64,000 nt of DNA from Candidatus Borrarchaeum weybense (GCA_019057385.1 JAHQJS010000006.1:579038-643037), one strand, 5' to 3'; shown: positions 36,206 to 46,500, counted from the stretch's first letter. Numbers and translations: made by a program. The notes: a model not told the origin generated them from the sequence alone.

Positions 36206-37144
36206 ATGGATGAAGACAAAGAAGACGACAATAAAGAAAATGAAAAAGAAGGGTTACTAAGAGAGTTGGGTGGACCAATAATCAATAGAATTGCAAATAA
36301 ACACAGTATCAAGCCAGGAAATACTGAAGAAAGATTACTTAGATTACTGGCGATGTTATCTCACACCAATGTGAAACAGGAGTATGAAAATTATATTGAC
36401 TGTAGATTGAAAGCACATTTTCTCTACTTATTAAGGCCTGATCACTTAGGCTTGGCTAAGAATGATTTTACTAAATTCTTAGAAAGTCACAACTTAACTG
36501 ATTATCTTTATTCTTCATCTAAAAACCCCCCTAAGACTAAAACGCCACAATTGGTGTTTATAAAACAAATGGAAGATTCTTGGTTCAAACTATATTATAC
36601 CTACCTAGATGAAAGTTCTGAATGGGACTATATAAAAAACAAACCAATAGTCTCTAAATACCCTTGTCTAGCAATAGCACTTATAGAACCTGAAACTGGA
36701 TTGTTAAGCATTAGAGTTCCTGGAATGGATCATAGAAACAGTGCTGATGTAATATTCAAAAAACTTAAACGTGGATTCTCAAAAGGTAATGGAATTGAAT
36801 TAAAATTTGATCAAAATCATCTGCTTAATTTATTTGGTTGGTCAGAGCAAAGACGAATTGCAACAGTTCTTCCAGTTTTTGACGATGCTGAAGAACAGGA
36901 AATAATAAATGACAAGAAATATAGGGCAAAAAGAGGAAAGGATTTCTACGAAAGTGAAAAACTTAAGAAAGAAATAGAGAGTTCCTTGAAAGGAGGTATT
37001 CATGTATTGAAAACCTTCGAAAAATCAAAGGTGGGTTTTAATACTAGCACTGGACCCGCGAGATTATCGTTTAGAACTAATATAGGAGAGAGGGCAATTA
37101 AATATGTCCTTAATTACATTAAAGAAATACTTGGAATATCCTAA
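36206..37144 (+). CDS. Hypothetical protein, first gene of three-gene operon
   Basis: 312 aa, not recognised. A charged N-terminus (DEDKEDDNKENEKE) precedes a globular region with PGMDHRNSADVIFKKLKRGF and LFGWSEQRRIATVLPVF. No membrane or signal segment. ATG 36206 follows GGAGGGG. The end overlaps the next gene by 41 bp. It lies at the border between the chromosomal part and the element, and ownership is unclear because none of the element repeats occurs here. Confidence 0.65.
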   Translation: MDEDKEDDNKENEKEGLLRELGGPIINRIANKHSIKPGNTEERLLRLLAMLSHTNVKQEYENYIDCRLKAHFLYLLRPDHLGLAKNDFTKFLESHNLTDYLYSSSKNPPKTKTPQLVFIKQMEDSWFKLYYTYLDESSEWDYIKNKPIVSKYPCLAIALIEPETGLLSIRVPGMDHRNSADVIFKKLKRGFSKGNGIELKFDQNHLLNLFGWSEQRRIATVLPVFDDAEEQEIINDKKYRAKRGKDFYESEKLKKEIESSLKGGIHVLKTFEKSKVGFNTSTGPARLSFRTNIGERAIKYVLNYIKEILGIS

Positions 37145-37517
37145 TAAAAAGGAAGAAAAGGATTTCTGTAGATTTATCGATTATTTAATGAACAATATTA
37201 CTACGATTACAGCTATTTCTCCAAGTTTCATTTCAGAAAAATTCAATATATCAAAAAGAGAAGCTCAAAAATTTCTTCAGCATGCTGTAAAAACTAACTT
37301 TTTTGAAGTTGAACAACAACTTATTTGTCCAAAATGTGCGTATACAATAGACGAGATCACAGATCCAAATAATCTACCAAAAGAAACAATAGTTTGTGAA
37401 GATTGCGGTCTTGAATTTACACCTAAAAAAGGAGATATATTTGTAATTTACAAGCTTTCAGAAGAAGCAAAGGAGGTGATCAATAAATTTTTTCGGAACA
37501 AAGGTAGACAAAATTGA
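37104..37517 (+). CDS. Winged-helix plus zinc-ribbon protein
   Basis: 137 aa. Residues about 25-75 form a winged helix (SFISEKFNISKREAQKFLQHAV). A four-cysteine ribbon follows (CPKCAYTI...VCEDCGLEF). Start ATG 37104 lies inside the preceding gene. The two genes and the membrane protein after it form one operon. It could be a regulator or a nucleic-acid adaptor. Confidence 0.68.
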   Translation: MSLITLKKYLEYPNKKEEKDFCRFIDYLMNNITTITAISPSFISEKFNISKREAQKFLQHAVKTNFFEVEQQLICPKCAYTIDEITDPNNLPKETIVCEDCGLEFTPKKGDIFVIYKLSEEAKEVINKFFRNKGRQN

Positions 37518-37788
37518 TGAATTTAAACTACCGATTCAAGATTTTGAAGACCAAGGGATATCTTGGGACGCTTTTGCAGATTTTATACAAATTTATGGTA
37601 CACTAATTACCGGAATTATTTTTGCTGTATCTCTTCCTATTAATATTGTTCTAAACCATTTCAATATTTATGTTCCATACCTGGAGGAACTTTTCAATTT
37701 TCTCTCTGGCATGTCTCTATTGCTATTATTCGCACTCGGACTTTTCCTCATTGGAAGAGGTGCTAAGAGAAAAAAGAGTATTAAGTAG
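37483..37788 (+). CDS. Two-TM membrane protein with AUA start
   Basis: 101 aa open frame (no ATG, GTG or TTG until the second TM), overlapping the end of the upstream gene. A perfect AAGGAGGTGATC at 37470-37481, the exact anti-16S match, lies just before ATA at 37483. It encodes two hydrophobic segments (IYGTLITGIIFAVSLPINIV and MSLLLLFALGLFLIG) and a basic tail RGAKRKKSIK. The SD and hydrophobic pattern support a real gene with a non-AUG start. Function unknown. Confidence 0.6.
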   Translation: MNFFGTKVDKIDEFKLPIQDFEDQGISWDAFADFIQIYGTLITGIIFAVSLPINIVLNHFNIYVPYLEELFNFLSGMSLLLLFALGLFLIGRGAKRKKSIK

Positions 37789-38112
37789 TTCTCTTCTGCT
37801 AAATTGAAATCATTTAGTTTTTAATTCATGATATCAAAGGTACATAAGTTCCTAAAGATAAAAAATAATATCATTGCTAACTTCTCTAAAAGAAAAGTTT
37901 ACTTTGAATACAATTCATAACATTCTTATTTTGCATCTTTCATTGAGTTATTTGAAATATAAAACATAAAGTTCGTTCTTAGAATGAATTTAATCTCGAA
38001 AGTCTATGTCCCTTTTTTTAGATTAATTTACTTTCAATTACATAAAACTATATTTTAACCTTAATACTACTTCATGCTATCACATTCTTAGTCTCTGAAA
38101 ACTATTCCTTAA
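37789..38112. other. Intergenic region before the element repeats
   Basis: About 320 bp of AT-rich sequence without a supported gene. It ends at the first element-type palindrome (38113). No integrase att site or tRNA was recognised here. Confidence 0.5.
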
Positions 38113-38131
38113 TACTTAGGTACTCAGGAAC
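38113..38131 (+). repeat. Left 19-bp inverted repeat of nuclease cassette
   Basis: TACTTAGGTACTCAGGAAC, exactly complementary to 39223-39241. It contains the palindrome shared through the element. Confidence 0.75.
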
Positions 38132-38140
38132 GGCTAATAA

Positions 38141-38150
38141 AACTTATATA
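38141..38150 (+). promoter_or_regulatory. Promoter of nuclease gene (TATA box)
   Basis: AACTTATATA lies about 100 bp before the nuclease ATG, inside the inverted-repeat cassette. Confidence 0.45.
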
Positions 38151-38251
38151 GAAGTTCCTAAGCATACATTCTGCTCAAAAAACAAAATAGGAAAAAGAGG
38201 AAAAGGTTTCCATTTTGCGCTGGTGCCTTTCCCTCTTTGAAGGTAATCCCT

Positions 38252-39238
38252 ATGGATTCTATTAGGAACTTTTCCGATAAAAAGTTTTCGCTCGCGGTTC
38301 ACGAAATTCTTTTGCAGTTGAAGTATAATTCGTATCCACACAATTATCTTGTTGCGAAAATTCAGGAAAGTCATGCTACTTTTTCAAGATCTCTTGTTGA
38401 AAAAGTGATACATTTTCTCTATTATAACGCGAAAAAATTAGGCAGAATTGTCATAGACTTTGAAGGGAAGGCTCTTCATTTCTATTACAATCTTGACATT
38501 TCTGAGGAAATTGCATTTCAGCGTGCAAAGAGTTTCATGGCAAATTACAGACTCTATCTTAAAAAGATGATTACGAATGACAAAAAGACAAATATTGTTG
38601 GCAGGATGGGTGAAGGAGCTGTAAGAGCTGTCTTACGGAAATTAGGTTTCACAGTCCTGCAACGAGTCAGAGCAGGGAAAGGTGATATTGACCTTATTGC
38701 AATGATTAAAAGTTTCAATTGGCGTATTTGCAAAGTAAAAGAATTCGTAATTGCTTTTGAAGTGAAGAATAGAGACAAAGAAGTAGAGTCATCTTGTCTT
38801 ACTAAATTTAATTATGCTTTAGATAAGTTTACTGCAAAAACAAACATCAAGATAGACCGAAAAATCTTAGTCGCCAAAAAATGTAGTTACAAGACGCAAA
38901 AGAGGAGTAATGGGGAGGGAATAGACATTGTTGAACTCATGCAAAAATATGTGCCGCATACTCCCTATGCAAAACCCTTTGGAAGCATATCAATCAAACA
39001 GTTTATGAGAAAAATTCTCAGGAAATTGATTAGTCTTTTTAGAGGTCTTACAGATCTCATCGAATATATTTATGCAAAAGGAATCATTTCAAACAGATTA
39101 GAACACTATAAGACTCTTCTTAATCAATTCGATTGGCTATTACTTGCTCAGTTTTTAAAAGATCATTCTCTATGTCCTGCAAAAATACGTGACTTCGTTT
39201 TAAAAATGAGGTTATCCGACTTGTTCCTGAGTACCTAA
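38252..39238 (+). CDS. PD-(D/E)XK nuclease (Hjc/YraN-like core)
   Basis: 328 aa. A winged-helix-like N-terminus (residues 5-85) precedes a nuclease core near 110-190: GRMGEGAVRAVLRKLGF, GDIDLIA (catalytic Asp) and FEVKNR (E-X-K). The pattern matches Holliday-junction resolvase and restriction-type folds. The ATG at 38252 follows GAAGGT. The stop codon lies inside the right inverted repeat, so the gene exactly fills a 1.13-kb cassette. Function may be resolution, restriction or homing. Confidence 0.75.
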   Translation: MDSIRNFSDKKFSLAVHEILLQLKYNSYPHNYLVAKIQESHATFSRSLVEKVIHFLYYNAKKLGRIVIDFEGKALHFYYNLDISEEIAFQRAKSFMANYRLYLKKMITNDKKTNIVGRMGEGAVRAVLRKLGFTVLQRVRAGKGDIDLIAMIKSFNWRICKVKEFVIAFEVKNRDKEVESSCLTKFNYALDKFTAKTNIKIDRKILVAKKCSYKTQKRSNGEGIDIVELMQKYVPHTPYAKPFGSISIKQFMRKILRKLISLFRGLTDLIEYIYAKGIISNRLEHYKTLLNQFDWLLLAQFLKDHSLCPAKIRDFVLKMRLSDLFLST

Positions 39239-39241
39239 GTA
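39223..39241 (-). repeat. Right 19-bp inverted repeat of nuclease cassette
   Basis: The complement of 38113-38131. It includes the last codons and TAA stop of the nuclease gene. Confidence 0.75.
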
Positions 39242-39308
39242 CTTTCGTAGTGATCATAAGAAAAAACTATCACAAACTCATTACCTAAGTACTGAGGAAT
39301 ACATACCT

Positions 39309-39318
39309 TTATATAAGA
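39309..39318 (+). promoter_or_regulatory. TATA box for small zinc-ribbon gene
   Basis: TTATATAAGA lies about 35 bp before the GTG start, so the message would be nearly leaderless. Confidence 0.5.
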
Positions 39319-39348
39319 CTAAATCCCCATTTACCAATGTAAAAACTT

Positions 39349-39525
39349 GTGTGGTGGGATGACAAAGTGGGTGCCCTCAAATGTCCACGTTGCAATACGC
39401 AACTTTTCAAACAAAATGCTATTTATAGATGTCCTTGTTGTGGCTTTTGGGCTACGCATGAAGCACTTATAGCATCCCAAACCTCTTCTACTTTTATAAA
39501 AAATACCATAAAAGCAGTAGCATAA
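39349..39525 (+). CDS. Small zinc-ribbon protein
   Basis: 58 aa (GTG 39349; GTG 39367 would give 52). Two CxxC pairs, CPRC and CPCC, spaced 15 residues apart make a zinc ribbon, followed by a helical tail. It is convergent with the winged-helix gene. Small ribbons of this kind often act in transcription or as protein adaptors. No further assignment. Confidence 0.6.
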   Translation: MWWDDKVGALKCPRCNTQLFKQNAIYRCPCCGFWATHEALIASQTSSTFIKNTIKAVA

Positions 39526-39534
39526 AAAAAAAGA

Positions 39535-39867
39535 TTATTTGAAAAGTTGAATAAGTGCAACGAATCTCTCTGTGACGTCTTTTCCTAATTTTGTAATAGT
39601 GTATTCCTCAAGGTTACGAGATTCATCGTAAACCTTTGCTTCTAAAACACCAAGTTCTACTAGAGAATCAATTCTACTACGAATTGTATTATAACTAAAT
39701 TTTCCAAATTCATTCTTAAACTCATGTAAAAGATCTGTGGTTCGCCAAGTCGTTTTCTTTTGAAACATCAAGAGCACTTCAACACTCTTTGATTTCTCGA
39801 AAGCATCTAACATTTGCATTGTTTTTTTGTTTTTGAGATCTGAAATGACTGACAATATCAACACCAA
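39535..39867 (-). CDS. Winged-helix regulator, probably autoregulated
   Basis: About 110 aa; the core is a winged helix (TTDLLHEFKNEFGKFSYNTIRSRIDSLVELGVL with a YTITKLG wing). The start is uncertain: TTG 39867, GTG 39864 or a nearby TTG. An array of three 12-bp palindromes (39926-39981) lies directly upstream, and the same array occurs at 60232-60319 in front of an untranslated RNA. It is the best candidate to bind that operator. Confidence 0.7.
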   Translation of the reverse strand: MVLILSVISDLKNKKTMQMLDAFEKSKSVEVLLMFQKKTTWRTTDLLHEFKNEFGKFSYNTIRSRIDSLVELGVLEAKVYDESRNLEEYTITKLGKDVTERFVALIQLFK

Positions 39868-39925
39868 CCAAAGTACCTAAGTAATAAGATATGATTTCCT
39901 CATACTAAAAACTACTTCATAAATC

Positions 39926-39981
39926 TTGTTATGACAGTTGTGATAACAAAATAAAGGTTTGGTCCTAAATTGTAATAACAA
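39926..39981. promoter_or_regulatory. Operator array TTGTNATNACAA, three copies
   Basis: 12-bp palindromes at 39926-39937 (TTGTTATGACAG), 39938-39949 (TTGTGATAACAA) and 39970-39981 (TTGTAATAACAA). Start-to-start spacing is 12 then 32 bp. It lies upstream of the winged-helix gene. Confidence 0.75.
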
Positions 39982-39998
39982 CTTTATTCCTGGAATAC

Positions 39999-41285
39999 TT
40001 ACAGAAAATAAAGGTAGGCGAAGAATAATAGCCCTATTGTCGGTAAAATAAGAATAAATAGATTCATCGCTATTTTAATTATAGGCATTTTTTTGTAGAG
40101 TTGATAGATTGTAACAAAACATAGTAATACAATATTTAGAAGAGCACCAATTTTGAGGACCTGAACAAGCCGGGTGTGTGGAAGAAGTACTTTTGATTCA
40201 AATTTTTCTTTGAGGAACTGATAGGAGTTCCCTGATAACCTCTCAAAATTATAGATACTTACTCCATCGGCACTTAATCGAATGCTTTCAAGTTTTTGTT
40301 TCATTATGTTAATATCTTCAGGAATTATCGGCAAATATGTCGCCGAACGTAAGTCTATATTTCTTAGATAAGTGATAGTTTCTTGAAACGTCTTGAGATC
40401 GCCGTATTCCATCACCTTGTAAAAGTCCACAAAATTGTCCCATGAATCCCATTCCTGGAAGATTCCATATCCATCTGATCCATGGATACTTGGCCGCGTA
40501 AACACATTACATCCGATATATTTGAATTTGCTGTGGACTATTTTTGAAGCCTCTTTAACAAAGGTGGTGATGGTCTCAGTCATAAAGGTTTCCCATTTAG
40601 CCCACATTTGTGTATCTGCTTCATCAAAATCTAAAGGACTAACGCTGTAAGTTTCGGTGAATTTTTCTAAACTGTATGGATCATAGGACGGTTTATCTAA
40701 ATATCTGACGAAATCTAATATAATCCCGTCCACGCCTTTTGCAAGTATTTCTTCAATGATCGAAAAATAGAACTCACGGACTTCTGGAATCGCGGGTGAG
40801 AACCAATACTTGATCCACGAAGCTTGAGGAGTCACAGGATTGCCTTGTCTGTCCACTGCCCACCACTCACTATGGTTCTCACTACCCGTTCGTGAAGAAT
40901 AATCAATCCACAGGTCTACAATTGCATAGACTTTGAGTCCCTTTTCCTTTCCCTTTTGAATAAAATATTCCAGCACGTCAAAGTCATACGTAAAATCAGT
41001 GATAGAAATTTGACCTTGTGAAACTTCGCTGGGATAATACGTCAGAGATCCACCAACCGCTAAAGAAATTATGTTTGCGCCAAGTTGGTCAATTTGCCTA
41101 ATCTTGGCATCAATTTCTTCTTGAGTTTTATACTGACCGCTATCAAGTTTGATAGTAACGATTCTGCCTTCCTCATATTTGTTCTCTGCCGTTGTGATAT
41201 TGAAAGCAATTTGTATGAAAGCAGAACTGCAAATGATTACGAGCAATACTATGAATGCAATTCTCAAGTCGTCAGGTTTTGCCAT
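39999..41285 (-). CDS. Membrane-anchored glycoside-hydrolase-like TIM barrel
   Basis: 428 aa. One N-terminal TM (about residues 10-30), a large outer domain, and two TMs at the C-terminus (about 370-425). The outer domain resembles GHL10/DUF4015-type TIM-barrel hydrolases: KGLKVYAIVDLWIDYSS, the barrel strand VDGIILDFVRYLDKPSY (possible catalytic Asp), and a later WNNF-type loop. It could cleave or bind host surface glycans. The start ATG 41285 follows AAGAGG. It is the most downstream gene of the minus-strand surface module. Confidence 0.72.
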   Translation of the reverse strand: MAKPDDLRIAFIVLLVIICSSAFIQIAFNITTAENKYEEGRIVTIKLDSGQYKTQEEIDAKIRQIDQLGANIISLAVGGSLTYYPSEVSQGQISITDFTYDFDVLEYFIQKGKEKGLKVYAIVDLWIDYSSRTGSENHSEWWAVDRQGNPVTPQASWIKYWFSPAIPEVREFYFSIIEEILAKGVDGIILDFVRYLDKPSYDPYSLEKFTETYSVSPLDFDEADTQMWAKWETFMTETITTFVKEASKIVHSKFKYIGCNVFTRPSIHGSDGYGIFQEWDSWDNFVDFYKVMEYGDLKTFQETITYLRNIDLRSATYLPIIPEDINIMKQKLESIRLSADGVSIYNFERLSGNSYQFLKEKFESKVLLPHTRLVQVLKIGALLNIVLLCFVTIYQLYKKMPIIKIAMNLFILILPTIGLLFFAYLYFL

Positions 41286-41394
41286 TATTTTTTTCCTCTT
41301 CTTTTTTTTCAATTTCCTGTCTGATAACTTCTAAAACAGAACCACACAAGAAAAGTCCTCCTGATTATACTTAGGTAATGAAAAAAATAATTGA

Positions 41395-41640
41395 CTAGAG
41401 TTCAACAGGCAGTCGACTAACAATGTCCGCAATTGCTTTGGTATTCTTCTGTATGCTAGTTAACGTATGTTTCATCTTTGCTTCATGTTGTCCTATCTTA
41501 GAACACGCTTCTTTGTCGCCATGTACCTTGCATAAATGAACAACTTCCCTGAGTTCAGTTTGATTCTCAGCATACTCTTCTAAGTCTGCAACAAGAAACA
41601 AAATCCAACTATCGAGATTCAAAGGCATTGTTTCATGCAC
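41395..41640 (-). CDS. Small helical protein
   Basis: 81 aa, predicted all-helical and soluble, with two cysteines (HLCKVHGDKEACSKIG). Not recognised. GGAG lies five bases before ATG 41640. Confidence 0.5.
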   Translation of the reverse strand: MHETMPLNLDSWILFLVADLEEYAENQTELREVVHLCKVHGDKEACSKIGQHEAKMKHTLTSIQKNTKAIADIVSRLPVEL

Positions 41641-41697
41641 ACTCCTTCTTCTTTTCTTTTTGATTATTTAAGTAGTCTAAAAGGCGACTTCTACTCA

Positions 41698-42378
41698 TTA
41701 TTTGGAGAACGATTTTTCATAATAGCTCTTCTTCCTTTTCTTGTGAATCAACGGGATCATAAGAATAAGTACAGTAATGATTACGCCGATCATAAGAATA
41801 AGTAGTTCATAACCACCGATGTAAAAGTATACATACCAAGACTCAGGATCCCAGAGTGAACTTCCCTCTTTTACTTGCGTCACAACTATTCTTTGGAAAT
41901 AACTCTCTTCTACTGTTGTCACGTAACTAATCGAATCGTGGATTCGTTGAAGCCTGAGATGGTTATTTGTATCTGAGAAATCCCATCGAATTATGTACAG
42001 ATTGATTTCAATGTAATTGAAAATGATTTCAACAGTCAGTACTACATGATGTCTCTGGTCGCCATTGAACTCATCTATGTCATATACAAGTTTTTGTGAA
42101 GTAGAAGTTACTTGAAACAAGTCAACTTTTTCTGAATTAAAGTCGAGCGTGTGTTGTTTTAAGCCGTTAGAATTGAACTCTTGAATGGCAACGTATTCGA
42201 GGTCATGTTTATTATTGATATTTTTGTACCAATAACGGAAGTGTACTTTATCGTTTCGGTAACTAAGACATATCTCCTCATTACTGATAGTATCAGTCGC
42301 GGCGACTGTTGGTTGAACAAGAACACCGACTAAGACAAGTGCTACAATTAGCGCACACATTGCTTGTTTATGATTCAT
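41698..42378 (-). CDS. Signal-peptide surface protein with C-terminal TM
   Basis: 226 aa. The start at ATG 42378 gives a clear signal segment (ALIVALVLVGVLVQPTVAA), a beta-rich outer domain (about 30-190) and a C-terminal TM (LILMIGVIITVLILMIPLI) with a basic tail. Topology is type I. Unknown family; likely part of the element's envelope or surface structure. Confidence 0.65.
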   Translation of the reverse strand: MNHKQAMCALIVALVLVGVLVQPTVAATDTISNEEICLSYRNDKVHFRYWYKNINNKHDLEYVAIQEFNSNGLKQHTLDFNSEKVDLFQVTSTSQKLVYDIDEFNGDQRHHVVLTVEIIFNYIEINLYIIRWDFSDTNNHLRLQRIHDSISYVTTVEESYFQRIVVTQVKEGSSLWDPESWYVYFYIGGYELLILMIGVIITVLILMIPLIHKKRKKSYYEKSFSK

Positions 42379-42385
42379 TTTTTTC

Positions 42386-42688
42386 TTACTTCCCAATAAT
42401 TCTTTTAATGGTCGGAAAACCAAGTAGCGCAATACTTAGAAGTAAGCATAATGCCGCAACGACTAAGATTGCAATGTAAGGAAACCCTAGATACAATAGA
42501 TTTCCAACGATATTTTCTGAAGATGTAGTAAAGTATTGAAGAACATAGTCTTTAGCCTTAGTGACCCACAAATTAGCACCAACTGCATTAGCGATCCAAC
42601 CTCCAAGTGACCAGATCATACCTGATGCGATGAATAAAAACGCAACACCAACGAGATACCGCAATTTAGAAACTACCTTTTTGACCAT
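42386..42688 (-). CDS. Two-TM membrane protein
   Basis: About 100 aa with hydrophobic segments at about residues 8-30 and 55-85, joined by a loop (ANLWVTKAKDYVLQYFTTSS). ATG 42688 follows GGTGAAAGG; an in-frame GTG at 42700 is possible. It is preceded by a copy of the palindrome (42711). Role unknown. Confidence 0.55.
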   Translation of the reverse strand: MVKKVVSKLRYLVGVAFLFIASGMIWSLGGWIANAVGANLWVTKAKDYVLQYFTTSSENIVGNLLYLGFPYIAILVVAALCLLLSIALLGFPTIKRIIGK

Positions 42689-42803
42689 TTTTCCTTTCAC
42701 CTTTTCTAATTACTTAGGTACTTTCGTAATATCTGTCACGCCAGGAATTGACGCAACACACGATTTATGAAAGCATTTGGGGATTTAGGCGGTGCAAATC
42801 TAT

Positions 42804-43550
42804 TCAGGGGGACATCAGCGCAAACATTTTCGAGAGTATATTATTTAATCTATGAACCCAGATTGACGCATAGAGTCCATACTTTGTTCTGATCGCAGCA
42901 AGTTCTATTCCTGCTACAACTGTAAACATGAGTAAAATTGCATTGAAGGCGTACGCTACACTATGCGCAATTCCAAAGAATAGTGTCGATGAAATCACGT
43001 ACGCAATCGCATACGCCGTTGTTTCATCAAACTTAAGAAATCGTTGCAGAACCCACTTGATAGGCTCAGGGTACGCATACCTGAAAAAAAGTTCTTCAGT
43101 CGGAGCGATCAAACAAACATGGAACATTATACTGACAAAAAACCCTTCAATTGGAGATAAGGTTTGCGTGCTTTCTAATAACAAGATTTCTGACGTTGGG
43201 GATACAGAAATCCCATAAAGCGGGCTTTCTGTGTCTACTATTGACAGACCAAGAGTGTTTTGAAAAGGTGCGAGCACATAACTAAAGATCACGTTCGTAA
43301 ATATCACAATAGTGACGCCTAAAGTAATACCCACGATAAAATTGGCTTTCTTTTCTCGCACACTTTTGTAAGAATAAAATGCATATACTGCGGCAACCGC
43401 TGAAAAGATAATCGCATAACTATAAAAAAGAAAAATTTGGAGATAGGTTAAGACGGCGAAACCAATTGTAAACATCAGTATCCCCATAGCGATAACGTAA
43501 TCTGCCGCACTGATTACAATATCTTCAGTAATAGCCTCTCTAGTTATCAA
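42804..43550 (-). CDS. CPBP-family intramembrane protease
   Basis: 248 aa, about seven TM segments. The CAAX-protease/bacteriocin-processing signature is present: APTEELFFRYAYPEPIKW (EExxxR) and, further on, FGIAHSVAYAF (His). These residues are the usual metal or catalytic ligands. Start TTG 43550 follows AGGAGG by eight bases and overlaps the stop of the surface-protein gene. In a mobile element it may mature an envelope protein or provide immunity. Confidence 0.8.
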   Translation of the reverse strand: MITREAITEDIVISAADYVIAMGILMFTIGFAVLTYLQIFLFYSYAIIFSAVAAVYAFYSYKSVREKKANFIVGITLGVTIVIFTNVIFSYVLAPFQNTLGLSIVDTESPLYGISVSPTSEILLLESTQTLSPIEGFFVSIMFHVCLIAPTEELFFRYAYPEPIKWVLQRFLKFDETTAYAIAYVISSTLFFGIAHSVAYAFNAILLMFTVVAGIELAAIRTKYGLYASIWVHRLNNILSKMFALMSP

Positions 43551-46500
43551 CGAAATCTCCTCCTGTCACCTTTGAAGTACCTAAGCAGTATGATTCCAAA
43601 GATTACGATGAATGTAAAGAACCCATAGACACCGAATTGAGTGAGCATTTGTACTTCTACTGGTGCCTCTGCTACATTTAAAGCACCGATAGATCCTGCA
43701 ACAGCAATCAATAGCGAGAATAGACCCCCACCTGAAATAAGTCCGATGTGCCATTGGAAGTTGTGCTTCCTGTAAGACTCATAAACAGGACCCGCCTTAG
43801 CGACATGACTCCACAGGATCACAACAATTGCAACTGTGATTGGGACAAACGCAAATACAGGACTTGCTAAGTTAATTGCTGGTTTTCTAAATGTTACAGA
43901 CCATTCAGATATGTCGGTAAGTGACAAAACTCCTCCAAGTTGAGGTAAAAACAAGAATATAGCAAGTGTTACTCCAGCTGCACCGAAGATCGCTGTGTAA
44001 ACATAGAACGCATATTTCTGATAAAATTTCTTAACACGCGATACGTCTTTCGTACTTTGAACTACAACTATGCCTATTATTGAAATACTTAAAGCGTAGA
44101 TAAAAGGCTCTATTGTAAGCGTGTAAGTCTTTTCTTTGACATATCCCACAAGATACAGTGTTTGATCGGGTTCTATATTGATGCCATAAATGCTAATTGT
44201 TCCTTCGTAATCATTAGGCATAAATTCAACTGAATATCCGCTTTCTTCATTACTTAAGTAGTCTAAAAGAGTTGCACTTGCAGCAGAGGATATTTCGTTC
44301 TGTAATTTGCTGTCAGTGTATATTTTCCATGATTTTATGCTGTCTGTAGTGTAACCCGCCCAATATAGTTTTCGTATTGAAGGCAGGTCGATTCCAATAA
44401 TAGAGACATTCTCTCGTGCTATTTGAGTGTCTATATTCATCGTATAGACAGCTTTGTTATTATCAGCGTTTACCACAGCGGGACTAGAAACCTTTGGTTC
44501 AGTTTCATAGAAATAGATTTTGAAGGAAGCGTCTTCGGTAGGTGCTTCATCAAATTCAAGTGTGAGTTTCCACTTAGATCCTTCTGCTTTAAACTTTAAG
44601 TTAGTCACATTCTTTGTGCTTACAGCAACAGCAGTAACTAAGTCAAAGTCGTCACCTAGTTTTTCCTTGAATGAATTGCTTAACGTCTTGGTATAGACCA
44701 ATTGTGATTCGTGAATCGTTGCAGTGCACCAAAACATAAGATCTTCTGTGACGTTTCCACACTTTACTTCTTCAGGTTCGTGAAGTGAACCTAATTGAAG
44801 TCCATTCTCAGGGGTAGAATCTGCGAAGAATGTTATTGTTTCTTTTTCTGTGAGCCCATTAGTATTTTCTGCTCTGATCTGTAGTTTATAATCATCATCT
44901 TCATCAAAAAACGTGCTGTTTACCTCAAAAGAGCCCTCATAAACTCCTGTAGTAGTATTTCCTGATTCTAGGCTCATAGTTTGCCAGGCAGAATAAACCT
45001 CGTATTGCGTAATTTGTGATTCATAAGTGTATCTAAATTTCACTGAGGAGATAGTAGCAGCTTCTGATGATAATTGAGTAGCAGTACATTTTACTGTTAC
45101 AGTTTCAAAGTCTACTCTCTCGTTATGTGAGGGATCTACATTAGTAATAGAAACACCCTGATCGCATAGCCAATTACTAAAACTTAGAGTAGTGTTATGC
45201 CCTTCAAAATCCTCAGAAATAATAAAATCTAAGTCAGTATCACTACCTAAATTTACCTCAGAAATCTCCCAATGATCTGTATCCCATGTTGCCGTGAAAG
45301 AATCTCCATCTGTGGCAGATATATCTCCTGAATCAATGCCTGTAGTGTATGAAGGTGTGATAGTACCAGATTGTAAGTTTTCTGATGCTACCGCAAAAGT
45401 TCTTGAACTATCAAAGTAAATATTGTCAATGTATGCCTTTAAATTGATCTGTGAGGAATTATAATAGAATCCAATGTAATCAATATCATTCCAATTAGGA
45501 GAGCCCTGCTCACTCCATCCTGAACTACCAGAGCCTAACTCTATAGTTTCTACCTGCCATGTATTAGGAGTAGTTATGTCTACTGTTCGATAAAAATAAT
45601 TAGAATCACTATCATAAAGTCTTAACTCCAGAAATGAATGAGATTTAAGTTTAACAATATGTGCATCAGCATAATCAACATTATTTATCGGAAAATATAT
45701 ATAATCATCCGTTGGCTGAATAAACGAACTTGTTGGGCAACCTTCACCTGATCCGTATGTTACAAGATCTGTAAAGGTATCCTCTTTTATGTCATAATAT
45801 CCCACTCCACCAACGTACCAACCGTAGTATATAATATTGTTATCGTCATCGTAATATACACTTTCAAGTGTATAGGGATCTGAATAACCAATATAACCAA
45901 GATCATTAGTTGAATCCGTTGTTACGTTTAACTGATAAAGGTGCCCTGTAATTGATCTTCCAAAAAGAATTAAATCAGTACCATTCATTGTAGGACTAAG
46001 AGCTGTATCGCCAAGCGAACTAACTACTGTCTGTTCGTGTGACGTGAGATTCATTTTTTGAATCCCAACAGAGGCACCGCCAATATAAAGAAAATCTCCA
46101 ACATTAACTAAAGTTTGTGGGTCCTCATCGTTAGTGCCAACGGTAGAATACCACTCTTCTGCCCATTCATCAGTTTGAGCGTCAAAAGTTTTCCAACCCA
46201 TTTTAGCAGCTTCTCTCCAAAACGAGTAAAAAATATGTGATCCATTATACCAACAAGAAGATACTGCCCAAGTTGATGAAGTAAAAATGTCACCAACCAA
46301 TTCTATTGTACCATCAGAGATATCTAATTTACAAACTTGATGAGAAAAAGTTGGAGTGGTATTATAAGCTATAAAATAAATGAATTCATTATCAACATTT
46401 ATTAAACTTTGAATCGAGTCATAATGTGTTTCAAGTTCAGAGGGCAAAGTAACCTCAGTAACGGTATCTGTAGAGATGTTTAATTTGAATAGATTACAAA

